From Dryococelus australis (lineage: Eukaryota > Arthropoda > Insecta > Phasmatodea > Phasmatidae), in contig CM057000.1 of assembly GCA_029891345.1 (NCBI GenBank), positions 128,005,338 through 128,069,337 of the forward strand: a stretch of DNA of 64,000 nt. The letters run 5' to 3'. Below, one piece after another: positions 36,317 to 47,754 of the stretch. The translations under genes were made by a program, and so were the position numbers. The number at the start of each line of letters is the position of its first letter. The first letter of the stretch is position 1. Under the pieces are notes generated by a model. It searched no databases and was not told where the DNA came from. It saw only the letters and a list, made by a program, of their open reading frames with translations.

Positions 36317-36708
36317 GGCTGTTCACGATATAGTGAGCACTTTTGAAATCAACCTCAGAAAAAAGTTACTGCTCCTATACCTGCATATTATTTAACGGGC
36401 GTCTAGAATGACACAATCCCAGTAAAGTTGGTAATGACGGATGGAAAGTAGTTGCGAATCTTAACGTCGAATAAGAAGGGTTAGGTAACAATTTCTCATA
36501 ATTTTAATTATTTCTTTCGCTTTTTTTTTTTTTTTTTTTTAATGCATCGAAGTGTAAAAATGAGCAGATTTGTAAAATATTTACACCTGAATAAAGCGAT
36601 GAGGTCCATGACAATGTTAATATTACATAAAGCGGAAGAATACACATCGTGCATACAAGTAGATCTTAAGCAGGGCGTTCAAAAGTGATCATTTTACCGT
36701 GAATAGCT
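36317..36708. mobile_element. TIR MITE M3, subfamily II
   Basis: GGCTGTTCACGATATAGTG at the left; inverted AGCTATTCACGGTAAAATG at the right. Interior as in M2 and M4. A T run near 36522-36540. Confidence 0.8.
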
Positions 36709-37898
36709 TATAGCAATTTAAAAAAAATTGATTCTTAGTTTTTTTACGGCATGTTAATGAAGAATGTTTGAAATTTTTTCACTTCTATAACGATTTTCGT
36801 TACAGATTATTGAAATTTTACTTGCAGTCTTTGATATTAATTAACCCGAAAATTTTTGAGCGGAAATCGTTTAGGTACAGTATCCCAGTGTTTTTGTATA
36901 AAAATTGAGGCTTTGTTCCTTTGTAAATGATAGATTAGATCACTTCACTGTCCCAGTGTTTCTTTCTTGTTTATAAATGGCTCCAGTTTCAACTATAAAT
37001 GTTATATAAAGTATTTGTAAGGCGTTAACTTGTAAACCCATTTGATCGCATGCATGCAGTGAGGGGAGTAATACGGCGTACGAGTGCGCGTGTGGATTAC
37101 CGCTTCTTGTTTCTGTAGCCACACAACAATCCGTCAGTAAAAAAGACACAGCATCAATGAAATCGGCGTAAACTATAAAACAGTTGGTCACACATAATTC
37201 CGTAACAAATAGAGTAGGGCCTGGTGGGAATTTCTGGCAGCATCTCAAGGACAGGAGACTGCGATTTGAAGCTGGCGGTTTTCAGTATTGTCAATTTAGC
37301 AACTTTTACACGTCAATCATTTGTTTTAAAATAATTGTCAGTTGTCGCTATATTTGTACTTATAATCAGTTCAGTTTACTGGGGAAAAAAAAAAAAAAAA
37401 AAAAAACCCCCAAATAGTGTGCATCGCTGAAGATGAGCGGTGCTCAGTGTCATTTTCTTGAAATTAGCTACATGATCTCAGATGACTCTCGTAGCCAAGC
37501 TGCAGTTTGTTTATCGTACATGCACAACGCCCAAGGCTGCTCGGTCCACTGAAGGCACAAAACCTTTATGATAGAATATGTCTTGGTGCAAAGTGTATGG
37601 CAAGTGTACGCCACTAGTGTATCTTTTATCCCAAACAATTATCTACATATTTTTGGAATATTATTGCTGTTTAGAGAGAAGAAAATCATCGAAGTACATA
37701 ATTAAAAAAAAAAAAAAAACACCAAAGAAGACTTAGTTTCACAGGTATAATTTTGCACGAAATGTTAAGCCTGTAAATGAGAATTTTTGATCAATTTTAA
37801 TTTTAATAGTATATTTTACAATAAAATAATCTGTTTCTGCTGTTGATAAAGTTTGATATGATGATCAAATGTGTTATTAATAGGCATGTATGCTTAAA
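36709..37898. other. AT-rich DNA with poly(A) runs
   Basis: A runs at 37384-37405 and 37704-37719. No coding homology. Confidence 0.35.
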
Positions 37899-38326
37899 GG
37901 CTGTTCACGATAAAATGAGCACTTTTGAAATCAACCTTAGAAAAAAGTCACTGCTCCTGCATGGTATATATTTTAACGGGCGCACTGAGTGAAATGCGCC
38001 CAGTAAAATTGGTAACGATGAATGGAAATTAGTTCCATGTCGTAAAGTCTAATAAAATATATATTGGTAACCATCTGTGATAATTTTAATTATTTCTCTC
38101 GCTATCTAGTTTTTTTTAATACATCTAAGTGTAAAATGAGTAGATTTGTAAAATATATATATGTTTTTTTTTTTTAAATAATTCCACAGTTTTAGTTGAC
38201 CGACGCAGGAATAGTGATGAGACCCCTGGCAATGTTAATTTTACATAGGGCGGAAGAATACACAACGTGCGTACAGGTAGATTTTAAGCAGGGCTTTCAA
38301 AAGTGCTCATTTTACCGTGAACAGCC
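37899..38326. mobile_element. TIR MITE M4, subfamily II
   Basis: The best preserved terminal pair: GGCTGTTCACGATAAAATG and, inverted, GGCTGTTCACGGTAAAATG. 428 bp, with the M2/M3 interior. Confidence 0.85.
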
Positions 38327-38439
38327 TATAATTATTATCATTGTATAATTCTGTTGGCGATAATTGGGGATTTATGCTCTTAGGGAAACCACAATAATTA
38401 CTGACACTTAAATTACCCGAGACAGAAACATACACGCAG

Positions 38440-39560
38440 ATATCGTAAGAAATCGCCAACTGACTCCTGGGAAACATCGGCAAAGTCTGCTCTTTCCGCG
38501 AGCAGGAATTTCGCCGTAGCTGGCGAGGGAAACAATCCTTTGTTTTTCTCTTCTACCTGGCTGCTCTAGTTTCCCGCTCCGTTTGTTCTGCGACGTGGAC
38601 GCACGTGTCAACCAGGCATAAGCGTGCGAGTTCCAGATGTCAAGCGAGAAGGGAACAACCAGACACCGCGCGTCGCCAGCTCCAAGAGATCTATTGTCTA
38701 CCGGCCGACCGCGTTTCTTGCCCGGCCCGGGAGCACTCACAAAAATACTCGCCTACCCTCCACGACGTCCTACACACACACACACACACACACACCTACT
38801 CACCCACGCTCTCCTGTTTTACACCGCCCCCTCCAGCCGAGCTGGCTCGCGAGGAGATTTATACCACCTCCGCAGCAGCCCTGGCGAAGTGGTTTGGAAA
38901 GAGTGCTTTATCGCGAGTTTCTACCAACCCCCAACACCCTCCATCCACGCGATTCCAGTCGCTTCGGGAAGAATAAGGGGTGGCAGAAGGGAAAGAGCGA
39001 CTTCGGGGAGGGGGTGAAGTGGTTCCCCTCTCAACTCTTTCCTCTGTTGACCCACTTTGTGTCTCGCCCCACCATCTCCTTTTGTCTTCCTTCAACAATG
39101 GCGCCAACTTCTCTGCCTCCGTACCCCAACCCTCAACACCCACCCCTATCCACCATACCGAGCCCTTTACACCCTCCAGGTCCGGGTATTTACCTTGAGA
39201 GATATTACAGTCGAGTGTTTTGCATTTATGTAAATAAGGGTTTGCGGCAAGGGGAGGTGGAGGAATTGGACGAAAGTTATTGCTTGGGCAGGCCCGGTGT
39301 TCCGAATCAAGGGGCCACCTTTATTTTACTCCCACCCCGCCCCCTCCCCCCCCCCCCCCCCAACGCAGTGCCATTACTTTTCCCTCCCACCCCATGACGG
39401 CCGCTGGCTACCACAAACAAGACCCGCAGCAGAGGGACACGCGAACTCCCGATAATTGCAGCTCCGCTGCGGTCGTGGTGGCTGGGAAAAGACCGCCGGT
39501 AATTAAATAACACGATTAGAGAAATAAAAAACGGAGCCATGCTCGTTCCTAGTCGGGGCT
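38440..39560. other. GC-rich, CpG-containing island
   Basis: Sharply more GC-rich than its surroundings, with a (CA)n run at 38771-38796 and a C16 run at 39346-39361. It contains the longest open frame in the window (38624-39397, 257 residues), but that product is low-complexity (Thr-His and Pro runs from the repeats) and three frames are open at once over part of it, as expected of GC-rich DNA. It could be a promoter-proximal CpG-rich region or an undetected exon. Confidence 0.4.
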
Positions 39561-39947
39561 TAAACTTCGCGCGGTCGAAATGTTCTCCCGTTGTCGAACC
39601 TGAAGGGGAAATTTTCACACGTACAGAGTGAACGTTACAGAGCTACATGTCAAAGAAACTGTCGATGTCAGAGCACATATTGTTACTGTCTTTAAAAGCG
39701 CGTGGTTTTAATGTGGGAAATTATTATATATTAAACGTACATGTTGGGGTAATGCTTACTCAGTGAAGAACTCAAATATATCCAGTTCCATCTGTGTATT
39801 TAAATCACTATCAAATTACATCTCTCGACAGTATGTTTTACAACACGTTACAGGTTGTTAGATACTCGTTAAATCGGAGGATCTCTCGTTATGTTTACTC
39901 GGTGACATTGTGTTAGATGCTAATGCAACGCGTTATTAAATCACTTG

Positions 39948-39960
39948 TCTATATAAAAGG
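39948..39960 (+). promoter_or_regulatory. Candidate TATA box
   Basis: TCTATATAAAAGG, a near-perfect TATA box, about 20 bp before a GC-rich stretch (39975-40200) that ends at a strong splice-donor-like sequence. A start site would fall near 39980. No initiator element is clear. AT-rich DNA yields chance TATA matches, but this one has matching downstream context. Confidence 0.3.
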
Positions 39961-39979
39961 ACTCTCCGACTAGTCTGCT

Positions 39980-40216
39980 GTGGTCCGACTAGACGCATGT
40001 CGGCGGACGGCGCGCCCCCATCTATGGATGGCGCAGTATCACGACGTCAAAGACCTCGTCCGCCGGGTTTCCATCCGTAATATAATCGGCGCACTCGGCC
40101 CGCCCGGCGGGGTTTGTTTAGAACCGCTCAAGGCTTCGCTCCACTTCTTCGCAATATGCCTGTGCTGCCGCAATCAGGCAAACAAGGCCTGTAGCTGCAC
40201 GTTACAATACGTAAGT
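39980..40216 (+). other. Candidate first exon with GTAAGT donor
   Basis: GC-rich, frame open in the plus direction from 39980 to 40273, with ATAC|GTAAGT at the 40210/40211 boundary. I do not recognise the peptide. If real, this is the 5' exon of a host gene continuing outside the window or into unrecognised DNA. The foldback element at 40229 begins immediately after it, so an intron would start with that element. Confidence 0.2.
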
Positions 40217-40228
40217 ACCGTTCGCATA

Positions 40229-40636
40229 TTAAAGGCACTTCCTACCGGCTGGCAGGTTGCAAATTTCGAATAGGAAATACCATGTTAAGGGAATTTCATC
40301 TCAAACCATTAATTTTAAAGATAGGCGTTTCAAACGAAATGTATTCTTCACAATTTTTTTTTTTTTTAGTAGAAGTTCCCTACAGTAGAGATGTTTCAAT
40401 ATCACGTACAGCCTGATTCCAAGGAAATTGTAAAATTTCGTTAACACATACAAGTATATACTCTCTTTCTGTATTAAAAATATACGCTCGTAGGGATATT
40501 ATTCAAATATATTCGCGAATATTGCATTTGGTTTGAAACGCCTGCCTTTTTAAATTAATTACTAAGGTGAAATTTCCTCAACATGGAATTTCCTGTTCAA
40601 ATCTTGGAGCTGCCATCTGGCAGGCACTGCCCTTAA
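40229..40636. mobile_element. Foldback element with long arms, TTAA-bounded
   Basis: About 120-bp arms in inverted orientation: 40229-40350 against 40505-40636. Landmarks are GGCGTTTCAAAC (left) with its inverse GTTTGAAACGCC, and GGAAATACCATGTT with its inverse AACATGGAATTTCC. TTAA flanks both ends (40229-40232; 40633-40636), followed by AGGCACTTCC and GGGCAGTGCC. TTAA duplication is typical of piggyBac-like elements; class remains an inference. No coding capacity. Confidence 0.7.
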
Positions 40637-40864
40637 TACTATAACTTACAGGAAAAAATCACTAATAAAATTATGGACCCGAAAAAATTAACCAGATATT
40701 TCGCAGCAGTAGGGAATTTGTTAAAAAAAATATTGTCCAGCTCTTATTTCGTGGTCCAATGTTTGTGTAAAATGCAATTTTTACGAAAACAACCGAACAC
40801 TTTTTTTTTTTTCGGTGTACTGTGACAACGTTGAAAATTACTGTAGATAAACTATTCTGTCTGT

Positions 40865-40890
40865 CTCTCTCTCTCTCTCTCTCACTCACT
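40865..40890. repeat. (CT)n microsatellite
   Basis: About ten CT dinucleotides, then CACTCACTG. Confidence 0.9.
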
Positions 40891-41048
40891 GTGTATATGT
40901 ATGCATGTGTGTGTACTACAAGAGCGTTATCGCATTGAGCAGGGCTTTATGAAAGGGAGGGGCGAACAAAGGCACATTTTCCCCCTCCCCCTTCTTCCCA
41001 CAAGTTCCACTAGGAGTCACCCAAGACTTTACAATGATACACTACAAG

Positions 41049-41284
41049 TGAGTGAAGAGATTTGGGCTGCTTGTAACAGCGAGGTCTTGAGAGCCGATGA
41101 GGGTAATTGAGGTGGGCATGGAGTAATGCCGGAATGAAGGGGCGGGGGAAATTGGAGACCCCCGAGAAAACCCGCCGACCAGCGGCATCGTCCGGCACAC
41201 TTGCGAAAATCCGGAGTGACCCGGCCGGGTATTGAACCCGGATCGCCTTGGTGGCAGGCTAACAGCTCAGTCACCGCAACCCTG
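41049..41284 (-). mobile_element. SINE1 copy f
   Basis: Full-length minus-strand copy; B-box region CCGGGTATTGAACCCGG near 41222-41240. No clear target duplication. Confidence 0.85.
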
Positions 41285-42370
41285 ACAATACGAGTAAATG
41301 GTAATATTTATGCTGATATAAGTATCTGGTGTCAAACTATCTGAATAGGAAACAAAATATATGCGTGTAAATAAAGGCATATTTGATTTCAAAATATAAT
41401 TTTGGTGATCGGCTTATTTTGCAGCCCCAGGGGTGTAAAATTCTTTACAAGATCTGGCCACCCCTCCCCAACCCCCTGGCTAAATCTTAAACGAAAATGT
41501 TTCCAACGTCACTGACCAAATCTACGGTTTCCATTGACGTCATAAGAACTGGTGGTGATTATTTTGAATGCAATATTAGTACGGCAATGAGACGAAACCA
41601 GTGTTGGTTTGAATTCCAGCAATGCACGACTTAGTTCACCAACAGGACCCCAATGTGGATGGCTAATTCAGCTGTTATGCTTGTATTCTTAATGATGTGT
41701 ATTTATTTGTACTGTCTATACATGATGTATCATATCTGAAACTTTACAGTGCATAATTTACTGCCTTCGGAACTATCGTGACAGCTGTTGTGTTACGCAA
41801 CACACGATCAAATGATAGATTCATGGCGCCTCTGAGATCAAACTGTTGGTCACTATTAAAAAAAAAAAACCCTTACATATTCGACTCAGTTTTTACTTAT
41901 CTGCGCGACCCTGGAGCTTGAATCCGACGATTCTTCTGAACGGTGCTTATATGCAAACTGCGTAATATCTTTCTGTCAACAGGTGATTTAATGGAAAGTA
42001 GGCTATAGGGGCTGCGATTCTGATTTCGCATAAAGATTCAATAGTAGAAATTTTTATTGATTTTACGATAGCAGATTTTTAATCAACACTTCGAATTAAC
42101 AATAAATTTTTAAAACACAAGTAAGAAGTTTTTTTTTTTTTTTTAATTTATACTCCGAAGCCTCGAAAATGTTTTGTTAATTTGAACGTGTTGATTAATA
42201 ATCTGTGATTGGAAAATCAATAAACCTTCTGCTTTCTGAAGTATTTTTATAAACTTTAAGTCGCGGCCCTTTTTTTTTTTCGCGAAATAATCTGTTGGAA
42301 AAGACAGACGTTAACACTGTTTGCAGATCTCTGTTCATATACACATTATCCAGGGAGTTCTTTGTTCCGT
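41285..42370. other. No recognised gene
   Basis: AT-rich with short poly(A)/poly(T) runs; nothing supported. Confidence 0.35.
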
Positions 42371-42575
42371 TGTGAATAGGAGAGCGAGAGAGGGGGGCAT
42401 GAGAGAGAGAGAGAAACGGTGAAGAGGGGGATAAGAGAGAGGGAAAGAGGGCGAGAAATAATGGGGAGGGGGAATGAGAGAGAGAGAGAGAAAGAGAAAG
42501 AGAGAAATGAGAGAGAGTTGAAATGAGAGAGGACATGGGATAGAGAGGGAAAGAAAGAGAGATAGAGTCGGAGAC
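42371..42575. repeat. Long purine-rich (GA)n-like tract
   Basis: About 200 bases of almost only A and G on the plus strand, from degenerate GA, GGGA and GAAA units. The Ser/Leu-rich minus-strand frames across it are products of the repeat. Confidence 0.85.
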
Positions 42576-43157
42576 ATACTTAGGTAGGTTTTTGCAAAAC
42601 TTGATGTACGATTCCGGTGCAAAATCTAAAAATGCGGAAGCTTTTTACTTTTTAATAAAAAATTATCTATTAAATAATTAAATGATAAAAATATATAGTA
42701 TAAAAAACGACGGATTAATTTTTACTCCGCCGTTTCCTACATAGGTAATGTTATTGTAAAAAAATTTCACCCTGCTGTTACATTATTTTTAAAATATTGT
42801 TTTTATATACCACATAAGCTTAGTCAGTAAAATGTCTACACCAAATACGATTTACGTGTATGCACTCCTCAGAATATTTATTTCTCTAAATTCTGTTGAT
42901 AATAAATTCGGATTTCAGATTTGGCATATACTATTTCTGTGTAAGTAATTTGGCCGCCGGCTCCCCAGAAACAGACGTATATGCTTGAAGGGTTAATAAA
43001 TTACATCGTCCACTCTAGCCTATATACACACGACTATCCCGAAAGCCAAATTTTTCCAGTCTGTGTTTCGCCACATCAAAGTTACAACAGAAATACGCCT
43101 ACTTCTGTAGAACTTTCATTTTCGTAATTTCCAATCTGGAAAACAACTCTGTTTATA
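42576..43157. other. AT-rich DNA, nothing recognised
   Basis: No homology or repeat seen. Confidence 0.3.
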
Positions 43158-43490
43158 TGCTGTTCGCGGTAAAGTGAGCATTTTTGAGGTGGTAGTTAAA
43201 CTCTCCTTTCAGTTATTTTGTATCCTTTAACCACCTTCTCAAATAAATATTGTCATGTAAGTTTTAAACACAGGGTGTATAGTCAACCAAACTCGAAAGT
43301 TACCGTCTAAGGTTAAAATAAAATATATTTACTTACTCTATCCCAAAAGTGAGGGCTTTCAAAAGTGCTCACTTCACAGTGACTAGACTATACAAAAATT
43401 GAGGGCTTTCGAAAGTGCTCACTTCACAGTGAATAGCCTATACCAAAAGTGAGGGCTTTCAAAATTGCTCACTTCACAGTGAACAGCCTA
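43158..43490. mobile_element. TIR MITE M5 with triplicated 3' end
   Basis: Left end TGCTGTTCGCGGTAAAGTG after TATA. The right terminal segment GAGGGCTTTCAAAAGTGCTC...CACAGTGA-TAG-C-TATA occurs three times at exact 50-bp spacing (starts 43351, 43401, 43451), each including the end and adjoining TATAC/TATAA bases. The interior is subfamily I (CTCGAAAGTTACCGTCTAAGG). Confidence 0.85.
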
Positions 43491-43771
43491 TACCAAAATT
43501 TCTGCTAAGTACCCGAATTTGTCAATGTTTACGTGAAGCATCATAGCAGAGCACACGAAAATATGACATGTTACGTACGCCAGAATGAGTACAAGCTCTT
43601 TACGGTTAATTCATAACTTCTGAATCCCTGCTTATTAACTGCGTTCCTTCATATGTTCTATCCTTCCACAACATGTAAAATTTACAACTTCCTGGGCCTA
43701 GTGACTTCATGCATGCACCAGTCCCGTTAAAATGTTAAACAGTTACGGACAGTGATTTTTTTTTCTCCAAA

Positions 43772-43812
43772 GTTTGATTTTAAAAGTGCTAATTTTTACC
43801 GCGAATAGCTTG
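43772..43812. mobile_element. Solitary MITE terminus M6
   Basis: TTAAAAGTGCTAATTTTTACCGCGAATAGC-type right end of the same MITE family without a left partner. Confidence 0.6.
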
Positions 43813-43846
43813 TAACGTGGTTCGTTACAGGGGCGTAACAAAAAAA

Positions 43847-43857
43847 GGGGGGGGGGG
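43847..43857. repeat. G11 tract
   Basis: One of about a dozen long G or C runs in the window. Confidence 0.95.
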
Positions 43858-43996
43858 ATATTGGGATATAATCCCCCAACCTCTCCGAAATTAAAATAAA
43901 ATGTTCAAAATTAAAATTGAAATATAAATAACAAATTCCATTTTTTTTTAACTTTATAACTGAAATAATTTTTTAACAAAACGTAAGGAAACTGAT

Positions 43997-44236
43997 TAAT
44001 TTTTTCACATATGATAAATTTGCAATCCTCTATGAACACGAAGGAGGTTCCTGTATACTACTCCATTAATTGTAATTAATTTTTTCACATATGATAAATT
44101 TGCAATCCTCTATTAACACGGAGGTTCCTGTATACTACTCCATTAATTGTAATTAATTTTTTCACATATGATAAATTTGCAATCCTCTATTAACACGAAG
44201 GAGGTTCCTGTATACTACTCCATTAATTGTAATTAA
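43997..44236 (+). repeat. 80-bp tandem repeat, three copies
   Basis: Units start at 43997, 44077 and 44154 (periods 80, 77, 80), each beginning TAATTTTTTCACATATGATA and ending in CTCCATTAATTGTAAT. The copies are nearly identical, so the expansion looks recent. The second unit lacks three bases (GAAG/GGAGG region). Confidence 0.92.
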
Positions 44237-44956
44237 TTTTTTGAGCTAACAAACTTCCCTCCCCCTCGTTCGCCGTACGTAGTAAATTCTTGTATGCTCT
44301 ACGTAGTAAATTCCTGGCGCGTTACGTGTAAAGCGAAGTCATTGAGAAATGATATACTCAATGGTGAAGTCATTATACTCCCAGCCTTAGTGAGAGAGAG
44401 AGGCAGAGAACGTAGCACAGCGGTTGTTCCTTAAGCCGTCCCTGCACGACAACCATACGCACAACCGAAGACATAAAAGTTTCTATGGCAGAAAAGAAGA
44501 ACGGCTGCATAAGTTCATATCTACGCGTTACCTGAAGTGCTAAAAGAAAATTGTAAATGGCAGGCAACAACAACTCGCAAATGGCAGATATTCCGCAGTT
44601 GGCACGGGTACAAATGCGATCAGATGTTATATGTAGGGGCTTTGTGGTACATACAGAAAGTATGAAGATACTTTTTTTGTTCCCTGAAGACTGCATTTAC
44701 TGTATTTAGGTTTCTGAGTACACGTGCTAGACTATTAATGTAGGTGTAAAATGATGTTAGCAACTTAGTTACTTATGTACGGAACACTAAGTACTGTTTT
44801 CACATTTATGTAAAAGGGGACATTTTTACGCGACTAATTAAAAACCTTTTTTTTTGGATTATTTAAGCATTTATCCTTAACGATCATAATTATCAATCTT
44901 GTGCTTTACGTAATTAAACAAGCTTATAAGGTTAGAATACGAAAAGATGGCTCCGT

Positions 44957-45146
44957 GAGTGCCCTTTCCCCATAGCTCGGTGGTAAGGCGCCCGCCCATC
45001 CTGTGTAGTCGAGAGCCCGTGGGCCCACGCCCCGGATCTCCTTCGGCGGATCTTCAGCTCGCCTGTCGCACTGGAAGTTGGTCTAACTTAAGCTCGTCAA
45101 CATCATTTCGATACAACAACAGCAACAAAATACGAGAAAAAAAAAA
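44957..45146 (+). mobile_element. SINE3 copy b, in X left arm
   Basis: tRNA-like head (CCCCATAGCTCGGTGGTAAG A-box region), body with GGATCTTCAGCTCGCCTGTC and CTCGTCAACATCATTTCGA, ending in A10, then G15 (45147-45161). X sequence resumes right after at about 45162. Confidence 0.75.
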
Positions 45147-45161
45147 GGGGGGGGGGGGGGG

Positions 45162-45330
45162 TCGGTGCGCGGTGTTTGCGCCACTTTTTTTTTTTTTTTT
45201 TTTTTTTTTTATATCAAATCTCCGGCGGGTAACGAAATTTTAAATTTATTTAATCTGATACATCATTGGTGTTTATAATTGATGTATGGTTAAAGACGTT
45301 CATTTCTATAATATATTTGTCAAAATGCAT
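45162..45330 (+). repeat. tRNA-like segment of X left arm, copy 2
   Basis: TCGGTGCG and ATCAAATCTCCGGCGGGTAACG align with the block at 3624-3803, interrupted by a T run at 45186-45210. Confidence 0.45.
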
Positions 45331-46269
45331 TAATACGCAAGTAACTGCACAGTCAATCGACTGCATGTAGTGTTTTAATTTAGCTTTGGCGTGTATTATT
45401 GCTGTTAGACAAAGATATTCTAGAAATAAGCGTTTTCTTGAAATCTACAATAATACAATAAAGAGGTGAAATTTGTGACTTTGTTAGAACTGGAACTACT
45501 TATCCGATTACAAAAATTCTTTCCCAGGTAAGTAGTCCGGGCCTTGTGGATGAACATGACGTTATGACACCAGAGGGAAATTTTAAATACAAAAAATTTA
45601 AATAAACATAAAACCATTTAATTACTATTTTTGTATGTACTGTACATTCATACTCAAAAGAAATGCTACGAAATGCATGTTCGAATCAATTCATTAAAAA
45701 TAACGTTTACATTAATTTTCTTACTTTAACTTACAATTACGGCGAAATAATTATATGCACGTAAAATTTTTGTAGAGAATTTAATTAGCTACTAAATTAT
45801 ATTTTTGCCATACCTGTATTAGTTTAGCAAGGAATGTTAATATTTTACACTTAATTTTAATTGTAAATTTGAAATATTGTAATAAAAATTATCTTAAAAA
45901 TAATACATGGATGCACAGTAATTGATTTTGTTCACGATTTTGTTATTATTTAGAGTTTATTTTGCAAACAAGTGATCTTATAGTTTTTTTAGCATTAGTT
46001 TAACCATTAACAGTTATTAAGACATACTAAATAACATTGTTAATATATATTTTTTGAAAATGCTAGCCGACAACCGTAATTTAATTTACGAATTTTTTAT
46101 TTATTTGTCTATATTACAAATTAATTATTTTACTTTTTATTTGATTATTTACCATAGATTATACCAATGTTGATTTAGTCAAATAGCCAATTAAAAAATA
46201 TATTTACCACTAACAGCTACGACTAACAGTATATTTGGAGTAAAATTCAGTATGTTGCATACGTAAAAA

Positions 46270-47392
46270 TCGACCTCTTGGCAAATTGTTACAAGATGCA
46301 TCGTTAATTATGTGGGATTAATGTACTATGTGCCATAGAGCTCATATTGAAACAGTCAACCGGACGTTCCAAGATCTCAGAAGCTCAAATATACTCATGG
46401 GTGGTGTCACTTTTGTTTTTGCTTGTGATTTTCGCCAAACACTACCTGTCATAGCAAATGGAACACGTGTATACATTTGCAAAAGCATGACTAAAATCAT
46501 CTCCGTTATGAGGTTCAGTTCAAACACTTAGTTTGCGCACTAGTATGAGAGTCCATTTAAGCGAAAACAATGATAACAGGTTTCCACAAGAATTGCTAAA
46601 GCTTGGAGAAGGAAGATTCCCTTTTCCGAGAGCAAAAGGTGGTACCGTAGCGCTGAAATCAAACTTGGTGCTGCATTGGGTCGCAAAGTCCACGAATTAG
46701 CACATCTTATAGAAGCAATATATCCCGATCTAGGAAAATTTATTGAAAAGATACCATCATCGGCTCTGTTTAAGGGCAATAGTAGCTGCCAGAAACGATG
46801 CAGTAAATGAAATAACTTCAATGATATTACAAGAAGTTCCCTGCGAAGTTAAACATTACAAAACCATAAATACCATAGCCGACATCGAGGACAGTGTTCA
46901 CTACTGTCAAGAATATTTAAATTAATTAAATCCTTCTGGCCTGCCGCCACACGACCTCAAATTAAAGATTGGTATCCCAGTAATGCTACTACACAGATTA
47001 AACCCACCTAATATGTCTAATGGCACGAGAGTATTGATAAAAATTTTTTTTGCACAACCACATCATCGAAGCAATAAATTTAACTGTGCCTGGCGCCGGA
47101 CAGCTAGCTCATGTTCAACGTATCACTATGATCCCAGGAGATCTGCATATTTCTTTCAAGCGGTTGCAGTTTCCGGTGAAGGTGTAATTTGCTCTCACAA
47201 TAAACACGTCCCAGGGACAAACTTTCAAATGTGTGGGAATAAATTTGAGCAAGAGATGTTTTTGTCATGGCCAATTATATGTCGGGTTATCTATAGCCGA
47301 AACTACAGAAAACCAATATATTTTGCTACCAGAAAATTATAAAACAAGAAACATATTATGCAGAGAATCTATAACAAGTTAATGTAAATTTA
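46270..47392 (+). pseudogene. Helitron Pif1-type helicase C-terminal remnant
   Basis: Plus-strand homology to the SF1 (Pif1-like) helicase domain of Helitron Rep/Hel proteins, from motif II to the C-terminus. A Walker B-like LIMWD is followed by a stop (TAA, 46319-46321) where the catalytic Glu is expected. FACDFRQTLPV near 46420-46450 matches motif III (usual Gly replaced by Cys). SQGQTF (47209-47226) and HGQLYVGLS (47266-47292) match motifs V and VI. At least three frame changes and several stops intervene. Walker A, the HUH endonuclease and both Helitron ends are absent. The intact protein unwinds DNA during rolling-circle transposition. Family identification is firm; activity is excluded. 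Confidence 0.85.
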
Positions 47393-47754
47393 ATAAAACG
47401 TATGTAAAAAAAAATGCTGTGAAATAAGAGGGTTATATTTCCTATTTACGAAAAAACGAAGTTAATTTGAGGATTATGCTTCCCTGTACTGTTAACGTAA
47501 ATTTAATAAAACCTATGAAAAAATAAGGAACTAGACGGCTGCGATTTAAAATATGTTAAAATTAATTTTTCTTACTTTAAGTTGTAATTGTGGAGAAAAT
47601 ATTATAATTACTTTTAAAATGTAAATTTGAAATTGTGTAATAAGAAATAATAATAATAAAATATATTAATGCTATTATTGATTATATATATAGAATCATA
47701 AATAGATGTCCAGCGATTCGCGCGCAGGTAATGCTAGTAACTTATACTATAAAC
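47393..47754. other. AT-rich tail of helicase remnant
   Basis: A GTAAATTTAATAAAAC block occurs at about 47384 and again at about 47501, both followed by TATG and poly(A)-like sequence: a direct duplication of the 3' flank of the helicase frame. No Helitron CTRR end with hairpin was convincing. Confidence 0.4.

Noticed and set aside
38624-39397. 257-residue plus-strand protein
   Set aside because: Low-complexity Pro and Thr-His runs come from C and CA repeats, other frames are open over the same GC-rich DNA, and no domain is recognisable.
42195-42622. Ser/Leu-rich membrane-like proteins on the minus strand
   Set aside because: Translations of the GA-rich tract.
47393-47540. Helitron 3' terminus
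   Set aside because: I could not find a CTRR end preceded by a convincing hairpin; only a duplicated GTAAATTTAATAAAAC block is visible.
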